Positions 43,519-53,719 of a stretch of 64,000 nt of DNA are shown piece by piece (within the stretch, counting starts at the first letter, position 1; each line of letters opens with the position of its first letter). The notes under the pieces are model-generated. The model ran no database searches. It saw nothing but the letters and a program-made list of their open reading frames with translations, and was not told where the DNA came from. Made by a program: the position numbers and the translations under genes. Source of the DNA: Turritopsis dohrnii (lineage: Eukaryota; Cnidaria; Hydrozoa; Anthoathecata; Oceaniidae); assembly GCA_027922465.2 (NCBI GenBank), contig BQMF02000673.1, positions 107,286-171,285 on the forward strand, given 5' to 3'.

Positions 43519-46422
43519 TTAATTTTGGCATATTCTGCAACTGCACCGCTTACTAAGGTTCAGTTTTCTGATAGACGATTTAAAGGAATTTACATTGTTC
43601 TTAGAATCTTTAACCCAATCCGGCAGAGAATTCCATAGTAGACTTCCACGAAATATGAAGGAGGACGTACCAAATTTTGTTGTTCTCGTTGCAGGCAGTG
43701 ACAAAAGATCATTAGTGCGAAAATCATACTTAACTTGTTTAGGAATAAAAAACTCCTGCATGAAGGTAGGGCCAATATTGGCTTTGGTTTTGAAAATTTC
43801 GGTGACTAAAAATTGTAAGTGAAATTCGTGGATGCTGGAGGTTTCTGCCAGAGTGAGTAATTCTGTGTAGCTACTTTCATAATCTAGGAGTAAAGCCCTA
43901 AGAGATCGTTTATGTATTGTTAAAATTTTAGAATATGTAGTTTTGTTGCAGAACATCCATATTATCGGGGCATAGTTGAATTGCGATAGTATGAAGCTAT
44001 TGAACAGAAGTTTCGCTTGATCTTGTCTAATGAGTTTTCTTACTCTGTAAAGGCACTTGATACCCCGATTGGCCTTTTTACACAAACTCAAAATGTGGTC
44101 ATTGAAGGTGAGTTTGTTATCAATGGAGATACCAAGTAACCTTACAGATTTCGTGGATAGAATTTTGCAGTTTTCTATTTCAATAAATAGACTATCAGTG
44201 TTATCGCAACCAAGTATCATCATTTGAAATTTCGCTGGGTTTGCTAAAAGCTGGTTTGAAGTAAACCAGTCGAGTATGATAGAAAGATCACTTTTAAGTG
44301 AAGTCATAACACTATCAATAGTGTCGGCGCATTTATAAATTGTGTTATCGTCAGCGAAATTACAGAGATCTGTGTTAAGAATAAAATGAAAAATATCATT
44401 AAGAAAAATATTAAATATAAGTGGTCCTAGTATCGACCCTTGTGGTATTCCAAGTTCAATTAATAGCCATTCACTAAGCACTTGACCAACTTTGGTACAT
44501 TGGGAACGACCTGACAAATAATGTTTTATCAATTTGAGACTATCCTTCGTAAATCCATATGCGTATAACTTAGCTATTAGTAAATCATGAGGGATGCTGT
44601 CAAATGCTTTGGAAAGATCCATTAAGATAGTACCAACGACTCCTCCTGTATCAAGACATTGTTTCCAATGTGCTATAAGTCGAAAGAGTGCATGTTGGGT
44701 ACTATAGTTTCGTCTAAAACCACATAAAAACGGTGAAAAAATATTTTTAAAATAGTTTGATATATGTACAGATAAAATCTTTTCGTAAATTTTAGAAAAT
44801 AAAGGTAAAATACTAATTGGCCTATAATTTTGAACAAGAGTTTTGTCCCCCTTTTTGAAGACGGGTGTGATTACTGCTTTTTTTAATTCCTTAGGGAAAA
44901 CACCCTCACAAATCGCTGCATTAATGCAATCAGTTAGAGGATAGCATATTATATCAGGGACAGCTTTAATAACTTTGGTGGGAAATGGACCACCAATGCT
45001 TTTGCGAGTATTCAACCCCACCATAACATCATACACTTCTTCTGGCGATATATGAGGAAATGAAAAGCTGAAACTCTCATAATGAGATTTTATTTTTACA
45101 ATACTAGGATGATCAGAATATTTTTTTATAATGGCGTCTACGTCATCAATACACATAGTGTTATCATTTTTGAAATTATTTTTTCCTATGCTTATAAAAT
45201 ATTCATTAAACTTTTTTGCTATCAGTTTGTCATCACAAATGAGATCATCGTTACTATCAACTAGGTTTATTTTTTCGTATTGTGGAGTTTTGTGGTTGAA
45301 AAAAGGTTTACTTTTCTTCCAAAATTCTTTGGAATCACCAGAGCATGAACTAAAGTAGTATTGTTTGGCCTTTTTATTCAATTTAACTGTTAGGTTCCTC
45401 TGTTTTTTATAAAGATCTAAATCAAGATTATTTTTACTTTTGTTGTATTTGTTTTTGTAGTACGATCTTTTCATGATTGCTTTCCGCAACTCCTTAGTCA
45501 TATGTGGTTTTTGATTACCTCTAACTTTACGTTTTTTGATTGGAGCATGGCGGTCAGTTGTGATCTCCAGTATGGAGTGGAAAGACGAAAAGTCCGGACT
45601 ACAAAAAGCTTTTAAGTTATGGTGCAGATCTTGCCTAAATGCTTCAATAGAAAAATTTTTGTAACTTCTATAAATGATTTCACGTGGAGGCAATTTTGAA
45701 AAAGTAGATCTAAAAATTGTATAGATTAGATGATGGTGATCACTTATTCCTGTCTCAAAAGAATTAGTTTTTTGAAAATATTTAGGGCGATTTGTCAGAA
45801 TTAAATCAATGCATCTACCATCATCTGATTTAAAGCATGTTGGTGAAGTTAAAATACTGGCAAAAGAGTGTTCCATTATAAAATTTGAGATAAGAGGGGA
45901 TTTTGCAGTTTCATTAAAGTCACCCTGTACAAGAATATTATCGAACTTTCCAGAAAAAAAGTCAATTATTAATGTAAGTGAGTCTAGGAAGTACCTGATA
46001 TTTTGGTTCGGGTTTCTGTAGACAAAGATGATTAGCCATTTTCTCCTTCTCAGGTTTAGTTCAATCGCGATATACTGTATATCTTTACCAATAGCCGGAC
46101 ACCTCAGTTCTTTAGCAGTTAAGAAATGACGTATGTACAATATTAGACCACCTGATTTGTTTGAAACATCAAAACGAATAGGTAATTTGAAGTTTTCCAC
46201 AAAGAACTGTTCAATGCCAAATGTTTCATCGAGTTTGCTTTCTGCAATGCAAATAATATCTGTAAACGGTAGGACATATTCTTTTAATAAGTCAAGTTTC
46301 TTCCTTATTGAGTTAATATTAATGTACGAGGTTAGTACATTCTGTGGATATATTTTCTTGATTTTCTCCAGTTGGTTACAATGTTTTTCAATTGTATTCT
46401 CTCTTCCAACTGGATAGTCCAT
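43519..46422 (-). CDS. LINE ORF2: AP endonuclease + reverse transcriptase
   Basis: 967 residues from ATG 46422. Endonuclease (about 25-235) has SYININSIRKK, CIAESKLDE, FVYRNPNQ, LVQGDFNE, CIDLILTN and SDHHHLI, so all catalytic positions are present. RT (about 480-760) has KKAVITPVFKKGDKT, NYRPISILPLFSKIYEKI, LMDLSKAFDSIPHDLL, GIPQGSILGPLIFNIFLND and FADDNTIY. The C-terminal region ends RRCSCRICQN-like (SKRCSCRICQN), a Cys-rich tail. The protein nicks the target and copies its RNA by target-primed reverse transcription. No frameshift or stop. Confidence 0.9.
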   Translation of the reverse strand: MDYPVGRENTIEKHCNQLEKIKKIYPQNVLTSYININSIRKKLDLLKEYVLPFTDIICIAESKLDETFGIEQFFVENFKLPIRFDVSNKSGGLILYIRHFLTAKELRCPAIGKDIQYIAIELNLRRRKWLIIFVYRNPNQNIRYFLDSLTLIIDFFSGKFDNILVQGDFNETAKSPLISNFIMEHSFASILTSPTCFKSDDGRCIDLILTNRPKYFQKTNSFETGISDHHHLIYTIFRSTFSKLPPREIIYRSYKNFSIEAFRQDLHHNLKAFCSPDFSSFHSILEITTDRHAPIKKRKVRGNQKPHMTKELRKAIMKRSYYKNKYNKSKNNLDLDLYKKQRNLTVKLNKKAKQYYFSSCSGDSKEFWKKSKPFFNHKTPQYEKINLVDSNDDLICDDKLIAKKFNEYFISIGKNNFKNDNTMCIDDVDAIIKKYSDHPSIVKIKSHYESFSFSFPHISPEEVYDVMVGLNTRKSIGGPFPTKVIKAVPDIICYPLTDCINAAICEGVFPKELKKAVITPVFKKGDKTLVQNYRPISILPLFSKIYEKILSVHISNYFKNIFSPFLCGFRRNYSTQHALFRLIAHWKQCLDTGGVVGTILMDLSKAFDSIPHDLLIAKLYAYGFTKDSLKLIKHYLSGRSQCTKVGQVLSEWLLIELGIPQGSILGPLIFNIFLNDIFHFILNTDLCNFADDNTIYKCADTIDSVMTSLKSDLSIILDWFTSNQLLANPAKFQMMILGCDNTDSLFIEIENCKILSTKSVRLLGISIDNKLTFNDHILSLCKKANRGIKCLYRVRKLIRQDQAKLLFNSFILSQFNYAPIIWMFCNKTTYSKILTIHKRSLRALLLDYESSYTELLTLAETSSIHEFHLQFLVTEIFKTKANIGPTFMQEFFIPKQVKYDFRTNDLLSLPATRTTKFGTSSFIFRGSLLWNSLPDWVKDSKNNVNSFKSSIRKLNLSKRCSCRICQN

Positions 46423-46452
46423 ACTACTATCCGTTACATCGAAATCAGATAG

Positions 46453-47892
46453 TCAGTTGGTAATAAATTCTTTAAAATTTCGTGCTAGAATAGATGTTCC
46501 TTTTCTATTTAGGTGCAAACGACTACGATTTAAATGTGTCTGGTTCAAATTTGGGTGATCTAAGAATTGCAGGTTCTTTCGAATGCACAGGTTTCGCAGG
46601 TATTCATTCACCTTCCGTACGTCTTCTTTATAGCGATCGTTCCGTGGCGTAACACCAGAAACAACTACTTTTATGCCACTACTCCGGAGCTGAGTATCTT
46701 CAGCTAGATTTACGATACTGCCCGCAATCTCTTCGGGGTTTTCGTTTCCTTTTAGATTATTCGTACCACAGTGAATGATTATTATATCGGGATTTAGGCT
46801 CACAGTGGGTTTAATATAATGCTCCATGCATTTTACGGTTGCACCAGGAAAACTTTTTACAATGACTTTGTTTTGATCGTCTGTAAGGCCATATCCTTTG
46901 ATTTCTTTTATTATTGAGTCTCCTAATATTGATATGACTTTTCTCTCCCCATTATTGCCCTTTATGTTCTTGTTAGTCACATTCTGCGTAAGTTCGTTGT
47001 TTCTGTCTCTTTGAACTTTGTTTTGGTTTTTATAATTTTCAGTCAACTTATTTTGATGTGTTGTTTTCCCATTAGTATTGTATCGTCGGACATTATCATC
47101 ATCGTTACCACCATCATCGAGGTGTTCAATTTCCTCATTGTATAAAGATGAAAAACGATTTTCAGTTGAAGTGATAATAAATGGTTGTTTTTGTTGTACG
47201 TTCATCGATGGTTTCTTTGGGAATTGAAAATTTTGATTATATTGATGTTTGTCCTTTTGATTAATTTTGTTACTGTGTAAGGATGATTTTGCACTGTCAC
47301 GGTTCAATAAATCCGTCGATAAAATATCATTTATCAGTTCACTTTTTCGTCGATTTTCTTCCTCTAAAACTTTTATTCTTATTTCCATATTACTTATTAT
47401 GGACTCCAAGTTTTGACATTGACAAGAACCACGATCTTTTTCCTTTTTTTCGCAAATAGTTGTGGAAATATGGTTTTTAACGTCAATCGCAGACTTTTCG
47501 AGTTCAGACTTAACAATGTTTTTAAGTGTTACTTCCAAGAACTTTCTGTCGATGAAGGATGTACATTCCATAGACTTTTCTTTCTCGTCATCGATATCTA
47601 TATTATCATCTTTCAGAAGGGTATCGTCATGTTTAGAAATAAAAACTGATTCACTACTCCCATCACCTTGAACATAAATAGCTTCTTTTTCAAGCATTCC
47701 ATCAAATACAGATTTAAAATCCGATATATCAAGATCATACTTTTGCTTAGTAAGGTTAAATATATACTCTGTTGTTGGTCGTTTTTTCTTTACATGCCTT
47801 ATATGTTCAATCGATTTCACAATTTCTAATTCAATTTCTTTTGTACAAAAAGACTCATAATCTTCAACTATGTCCGTTCCACCCGCCATCAT
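46453..47892 (-). CDS. LINE ORF1 with SGNH/GDSL-type esterase domain
   Basis: 479 residues from ATG 47892. The N-terminal half is charged with a short coiled coil (IISNMEIRIKVLEEENRRKS, about 165-190). The C-terminal domain (about 320-475) is an SGNH hydrolase: VISILGDSII (block I Ser), HCGTNNLKG (block III Asn) and SRLHLNRKG (His). Esterase ORF1 proteins occur in CR1-like LINEs, where they are thought to aid RNP or membrane interaction. It has no zinc knuckle. It precedes ORF2 by 30 bp, suggesting reinitiation on a dicistronic RNA. Confidence 0.88.
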   Translation of the reverse strand: MMAGGTDIVEDYESFCTKEIELEIVKSIEHIRHVKKKRPTTEYIFNLTKQKYDLDISDFKSVFDGMLEKEAIYVQGDGSSESVFISKHDDTLLKDDNIDIDDEKEKSMECTSFIDRKFLEVTLKNIVKSELEKSAIDVKNHISTTICEKKEKDRGSCQCQNLESIISNMEIRIKVLEEENRRKSELINDILSTDLLNRDSAKSSLHSNKINQKDKHQYNQNFQFPKKPSMNVQQKQPFIITSTENRFSSLYNEEIEHLDDGGNDDDNVRRYNTNGKTTHQNKLTENYKNQNKVQRDRNNELTQNVTNKNIKGNNGERKVISILGDSIIKEIKGYGLTDDQNKVIVKSFPGATVKCMEHYIKPTVSLNPDIIIIHCGTNNLKGNENPEEIAGSIVNLAEDTQLRSSGIKVVVSGVTPRNDRYKEDVRKVNEYLRNLCIRKNLQFLDHPNLNQTHLNRSRLHLNRKGTSILARNFKEFITN

Positions 47893-48353
47893 GATCGTGC
47901 AAGAGATGTAGAGCTACCTACATGTTATCGTGTGAACGAGAAGGAGAAGAAGAATCAATATAACGGCAGAATCATGAATGTTGAACATGGTAGTTTCACA
48001 CCTCTCGTCTTTGACGAAATAATTTGCGATTATTTTTATTTCAAATTTGTACAGTTGTAGGATATTATTTTGTTGTTTGAAGGAAAATCCTAAGTCAATT
48101 CACCGTTCGTAGCAAAAAACTGCATTGATATAACGCAAAAAGCAAGTGACATAGGTTACAAAAACAGGAACGATTTGCAACTGGAACATGGTTTTAAGAA
48201 AGATTTGGAATCTATATGCACAATCCAAATCGTGGAAAAAGAAGATGTGAATATAATCATAAAAACTGAAACAGTAAAGCGCTTTCGCAAGTACTTTTAT
48301 TCGGAAGAAATTCGAACGGCAGCCAAGCACATGTAGCAGCAAATCGTACGAAC

Positions 48354-48395
48354 TTTCATTTTTATTATCATCATAATAATAATAATAATAACAAC

Positions 48396-48433
<38 letters not shown>

Positions 48434-48434
48434 G
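48354..48434. repeat. (AAT)n microsatellite
   Basis: About 80 bp of AAT units with CAT/AAC variants. Confidence 0.95.
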
Positions 48435-48439
48435 TATAT

Positions 48440-48562
48440 GGTTTTTCATTGACGGATAGCTTTGCATCTCTTTCGGATAGCTTTGCATCTCAATGCGGAT
48501 AGCTTTGCATCTTACGGATAGCTTTGCATCTTTTCGGATAGCTGTGCATCTTTTATCGTCTG
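48440..48562 (+). repeat. five tandem copies of a subtelomeric-satellite motif
   Basis: CGGATAGCTTTGCATCT-type units of about 20-30 bp repeat five times (48450-48555). The same motif, as GGATAGCTCTGCATCTTTT, is one segment of every unit in the satellite at 58.7-60.9 kb. Confidence 0.8.
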
Positions 48563-51349
48563 CCGTTGAATCATTATTTTAATTTGCATCATGGCGTCTT
48601 GTTAAGCGGGAAGATGGATGGTTTTTTGGTTTTTCGACTATTTTTGTTTCATTTTTATTAAAAGGGTAGTTTGTCTTTTTTAACGAATGTACTTTATATT
48701 CTATGTCAGTAAGGAATTAAAGGAGAGTTATGGATAGATTTCATTTCGTGGCATCTTGTTTAGCGAGAGAAGGATACATCTTCTTTTTTTATTTTATTTT
48801 TTGATGGGGCATAGCTTCATAATTTTCATTGCAACGGACAAAAAAGAGAATTACAGATATCCTAGTTTTTTGTAGTCGATGTCTTAGATGTTTGTTATAT
48901 ACTCAGGGTATGATAAATAAATTAGTAAAAATATATAGATGACACACTTCTCTGTGCAAAAAACAATAACAACAATGTTTACTATACATGGAGGCATCAC
49001 AGAGTTGGTTTATTTCTCACGAATTTGATTAAATGTCACAATAAGTCAAGCATTCCATTATCCAAATAAATACTGGTATAGAGTTCAGGTATTATGGATT
49101 GTCAGACAAGGTTTTTTCCAATATATTTGCTTTTGGTTTTTATAAAATACATTGGTTTTTATACCAAACACTTCCATAATAATAATCATCAATTCTTTAA
49201 ATACAAACGTGTATTTCTGTCTGTTCTATCTATCCATCTATCTCTGCACTTTACTCAAATGCTGTTGGAAAATTTTGCTTTTCTGTTGGGCTCTGAAGTT
49301 TTCATTAGAGAGAGTTCAGAATTTTTATTGCTGTTCCCTATTTTTGTCTATAAATTCTAAATAAAGTAATTTCAGTGTTTGGTCACTGATAATCTAAACA
49401 TTTTACATATATGTATATATGTTTTGGATTTGTCTTTTAGGAACGCTTGTCTAACAGATTTAATTGCATATTATATAGTTACGTAGTATATATAGTCACC
49501 TGGCTTCAGTTATTGAGAATACAATCATCAATAGCCGTCAAACTTAGTTTATAATGATATTATTATTTTTGATATGATGTAGGGTATAAAACATGGGTAG
49601 GTTTATATGCATAAGGTTTTCAACATAAAACTTGCAGTGATACTTATGTTGTTTTTAAAAATAAGTTTTTTTTCAAATAGAATAGAATAGAATATAACTA
49701 GTTTAAAACTATTACAGTGGTGCAACCTAATAACAAAATTAGAACATAAAAAAAACGAATACATCAGATGTATACATTCACATTGTATATATATACATAT
49801 ATATGAAATTGGGTAAGTTTCCTATTGGGCAAAATCATCATCAAAAGCCACTCCGATGAGGAGCATTTATATTGAAATAGTGTATAATTCTATAGATCTT
49901 TTGAATTAAAAAATTCTGTTGGATGTAATTTAATACTTTGAGAAGCTTTTAAAACTGACTGGTGTATAATAAATGAAAGTTGTTAAAATAATGTGAAACA
50001 TAACCAGTTAGACTTTGAATTAAGCCTTTAATATTTACATTTGCCTAACTGCTACCATAATAGTTCATATTGTAGTAAGTCTGTTGGATGAAATAGGTAT
50101 ATATAATTTATGCAATGAAATTTTTTAATGGCCAATCAAGGTTGAATAAGAAACTTCAATGCAAAAAATTTATTATATCTTTATAATTTATAATGCTTAA
50201 CATTGAACTTGGATATTATCTTGCCAAAATTATATCCATATTGACAATTTATTGGATTCAAAATGTAAGACTAAGATTGGTATCATGTCTGTTGGATGAA
50301 ATCTGTTGGACGGATCAAGAATTTATCATTTAAAATTTATCAAGTAAATATTTTCAAGATTACAAGCTAAAAAATAATAAATAAAAAAATAAAACAAAAA
50401 CATTTTTAAAAGTATGCTTCCAACTAGCTATACAAACTTGACTCAATTTTATGATGAAATTTATGGACAGCTAGTGTTTTTCATCCAACAGACCGTCATT
50501 AAATTCATAAATGGAAATGGTTGGAAAGAACTATAAAAACTTTAAAAGGAATGTTGCATTTCATTTCTAGAAATTTGGAATATTATCCGTAAAAGTCTTT
50601 GTCATAAAATTAAATTTGCACTCCTTCGTTATGGTTTTTTTACGAATTTGCTCACTCAGTTGTGGGTTGAATCTGAAGTCAAAGAAAATGTTTTTCATTG
50701 GCCCATCATTAATCACTATTCCATTACCAAAAAAAATGACGACAAGAAAATGAAACGTTATTATAAATATGTAGTTTTTGATTGCATATACTTTTTTAGC
50801 TATATCCTCAATGTTGTTACAGGAACGAATATACATATTATATACATATCAGATATATAGTAAAATATCACCCAAACCAGTATTGTAGAAGTGTAAGGTT
50901 TACTCTGTGTATAATTTTGAGATCGGAAAGATTCATTATGTGAAAACTGTTTCTGTAAAGTTGGTTGATAGGTTTTGATTTTTTTTCTGTCTTTGTTTAA
51001 TTGAAAGATAGCTTAAAAGGATTGATTTCTGACAAATATATTAAACCTTGTGGGATAACTCTAGTGTGATGAGAATGTCAAACTTAGAAAGGGTATAAAC
51101 TTGGAAAGTGTAATAGTGATTAAAATCAAAATGGATATGTCTGCAAAACACCTTTCAAGTTTTATGATAAATAGTATCACCAGAAGCTTCATGAATACTA
51201 ATAGAAAAATAAGAGTGATGAATATTTTTCTAAAAACTATAAACTATAAACTATATATTCAGCATTCCAGTGGCCATCATCAGAGTAAAATTATCATACA
51301 AGTTAAAATAAAAATACATACAAAGCGTTACTATAGTAACAAACATTGA
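48563..51349. other. intergenic AT-rich DNA with short dispersed repeats
   Basis: No gene recognised. The motif GTCTGTTGGATGAAA occurs at about 50085 and 50285, and as its reverse complement at about 50477, with a looser copy near 49911. It may be remnant ends of a small inverted-repeat element. A short (TA)n stretch is at 49788-49805. Confidence 0.4.
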
Positions 51350-51830
51350 AAGTCAATTTACTGAACCCCCTTGTGTATTTAATGTGGGTTTATGGTGTTT
51401 TATTAACATTGCTTCTGATGTTGTTCTAACAAAGTAATTATTTCTTTTGTGTTTGGCAATTATTTGAAAGTTCTCCTTTTTTACTTTATCATTTCTGGTC
51501 TCCACTGTGTGTCTCTGACTTGCAGTCCTTACCACCATGGTCATCTTTTCGTTTGGAAATTCTTCTATTTACTTCTCCTATATATGTCGTCTCACAGTCT
51601 TGTCAGGGCATGTGACTTTATATACTAAATTGTTTTCATGTTCAAATTGGGTTTTGTATTTGATAGTGACATTAGTACCCACTTTTCTACCTGTGTAAAT
51701 CACCTTTGTGTTATTGTTTTGATCAAAGCTTGATAGTGTTTTCATTAATGATTTCATCAGTTTTTCACCTTTTAATGCTTGGTATGGAACTTTCAACTTT
51801 TGCGCTTTCAACAACTGGCACTTCAATAGT
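51350..51830 (-). mobile_element. decayed Penelope-like element fragment (GIY-YIG end)
   Basis: Minus-strand frames encode KVPYQALKGEKLMKSLMKTL, a FEHENNLVYKVTCPDK segment, then in a shifted frame YIGEVNRRISKRKDDHGG (GIY-YIG core) and finally FQIIAKHKRNNYFVRTTSEA with HHKPTLNTQ. This order matches the linker and endonuclease of Penelope-like proteins of a different subfamily from the 37-kb element. It has at least two frameshifts, and an (AAAT)n tract follows at 51945-51977. Confidence 0.65.
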
Positions 51831-51943
51831 ACTTTTCACGTTCCAGGAACGACTAAAGTTTCTTTTATTCTTTCACCTATTCAGGTTTTTTATTTTATTC
51901 TTGCCACATCAGTTGAAAACTGTGATTTTTTACCTATGCGTAA

Positions 51944-51978
<35 letters not shown>
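51944..51978. repeat. (AAAT)n microsatellite
   Basis: Eight or nine AAAT units. Confidence 0.95.
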
Positions 51979-51979
<1 letters not shown>

Positions 51980-52610
51980 CACCTTTTTGAAGTAGAAACA
52001 CTTTGTTTGTTTTTGTCAAATGGATGATGCATGATCAACTTCCTTGACAGATTTTTTGAGTTTTAGATACATCAATATTTTATTATTGTTTTACTTTTAC
52101 TTTCTCTCAAAGACATCATGTATTTTAAGCCTACTCATTGTTTTCTTGTTGCTCTTTCATTTGTTTAATAAATTATTGAAATCATGAATTCACTCTTGAT
52201 CACATAACAATCAATACACTCCAACTAATTAATTACAATCAGTATTCAGTACTGTTTTAAAACAAAATGTAGGAAGCAAGAAGTATTTGTTTCAGAATTT
52301 GTTCCTAAAGACTGGATTGTTCAGAGAAAATTGAATCATGTTTCATCACTGTTCACATTTCAATTGTTTTCTGTATTCAGTAGTGTGAATAAATGAAATT
52401 GGAATAAATGAATGAAGCAGTCCTTGGTTTTTAAATAGACTTCTCATGAATGATAGATAAGCTTTTGTAAATGACAAGGATGTTGTATTATCATAGAATG
52501 TGCTATTGTCTGAAAAAGCTCTTCTGGGCTATTTTTAACAATTCAAAGATCAGATGGAATACATAGTTATTTAACTGTAAATGTATATCTCAATTATAAT
52601 TTTGTTTCAG
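51979..52610. other. intergenic or intron, nothing recognised
   Basis: AT-rich; it would be an intron if the exons at 52611-52785 belong to a larger gene. Confidence 0.3.
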
Positions 52611-52785
52611 ATTTATAGAGATACGCAAGTAAAAATTTCGTTTGGAATGGAACAACCCAGTTTCAAAGTGAGTATATGTTACTCGAAGCAATGCAATTTA
52701 AGTTTATCAGTTATATGATTTTCTTCTTTTATTCTATTAGAGAAAAATGCAGCATAATCCTGATGAATCAGGTATTGACCAGTAG
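52611..52785 (+). CDS. two terminal exons of an unidentified gene
   Basis: 52611-52667 is bounded by TTTGTTTCAG and AAA|GTGAGT; 52741-52785 follows TTCTATTAG and ends in TAG. Both are phase 0 and join to read IYRDTQVKISFGMEQPSFK then RKMQHNPDESGIDQ and a stop. Splice signals and coding quality are good, but 34 residues are too few to identify a family, and no upstream exon was found. Confidence 0.35.
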
Positions 52786-53696
52786 CCGAACTACGTCATA
52801 GTTATATCATCGGAGGTTGCCTAACAAGCCAACACTCAATACTAAAGATGCCTCGTTTTGTATTTAAGATAATCCTAATTGTTTTCAACATATTGCTGCT
52901 TTTTTTCGGTCACTTCCCAGCCCTTGCCTTCAGAGTTTTCTATATATATTTTAATATCTATTTACCAATCCGTCACGTAATTCAAGAAAATATTATCCAT
53001 AATCATTCTGAAATATGTTTTAAACATCGATGTTTCACCAAAAGATGAAGTAACATATCCTCTACCAGGCAGAAGCGTCCGTGCGAATTTTTAGAGACTC
53101 TGTGAGAAAATTATCGAGAACTGCCCCACTGCGTCTTTCCCCTTAACAAAACGATGTATTAAGGAGAGAATGTTTTCTGTGAACTTGAAGTCTTTATACT
53201 CATAGAAGTTAAAAGGGCTGCCACATATTTGCAAAATGTCTCGTTAGTACATGGAGCACAATAGCAGTAATAGCCAGATTTTGTTGGCGTTTCTCTGTAT
53301 ATTTGCTATAAAAAAGATGTCACTGCCGTAATTATCCAAATTAGCGCCAAATTAGCGCCCTGAGGGCAGTACAATGTGTGAATAATGAAAGGATTTCACG
53401 AACAAAACAGACATTTACAAAGGTATTTTAGAACAGCAGTAAATGTAGTCCCAAAACACACAATTCATAGCGCACTGCATTGTGATAGTAGTTGTATTCA
53501 GGGGAACGGCAAACATGTAAATTACCGTCACCAGCCATTATCGATTTAGCATTAGGTTTTTCCGTGTATTGACGTTTAACTTCTGCCCATTCTGAGTAAG
53601 CTATAATATCCCTTAGGTCGTATACCGTTATTTATTACACAGCACCGTAAAGGTAATTGGCTTACAATAACTGTAGCTGATGGTTCTCTTTTACAG
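52786..53696. other. region upstream of the Dbf4-motif ORF
   Basis: No gene recognised. A good acceptor (GTTCTCTTTTACAG, ending 53696) lies 24 bp before the ATG of the next ORF, so an upstream exon may exist in this region. Confidence 0.35.
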
Positions 53697-53719
53697 GAAG
53701 TCGCAAGATCCGAAAATTA

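Larger units (their letters stand above)
43392..47960 (-). mobile_element. full-length two-ORF CR1-like LINE with esterase ORF1
   Basis: ORF1 (47892-46453) and ORF2 (46422-43519) are both uninterrupted on the minus strand, 30 bp apart. After ORF2 there is a roughly 125-bp 3' UTR ending in (ATTCA)n (RC of 43392-43413), the kind of short-repeat tail used by CR1/L2-group LINEs instead of poly-A. The 5' end is estimated just upstream of ORF1. Target duplications were not found by eye. With all motifs present it may be competent. Confidence 0.85.

Noticed and set aside
50083..50494. MITE defined by GTCTGTTGGATGAAA inverted copies
   Set aside because: Only 15 bp of inverted match, several direct copies of the same motif nearby, and no target duplication; not enough to call an element.
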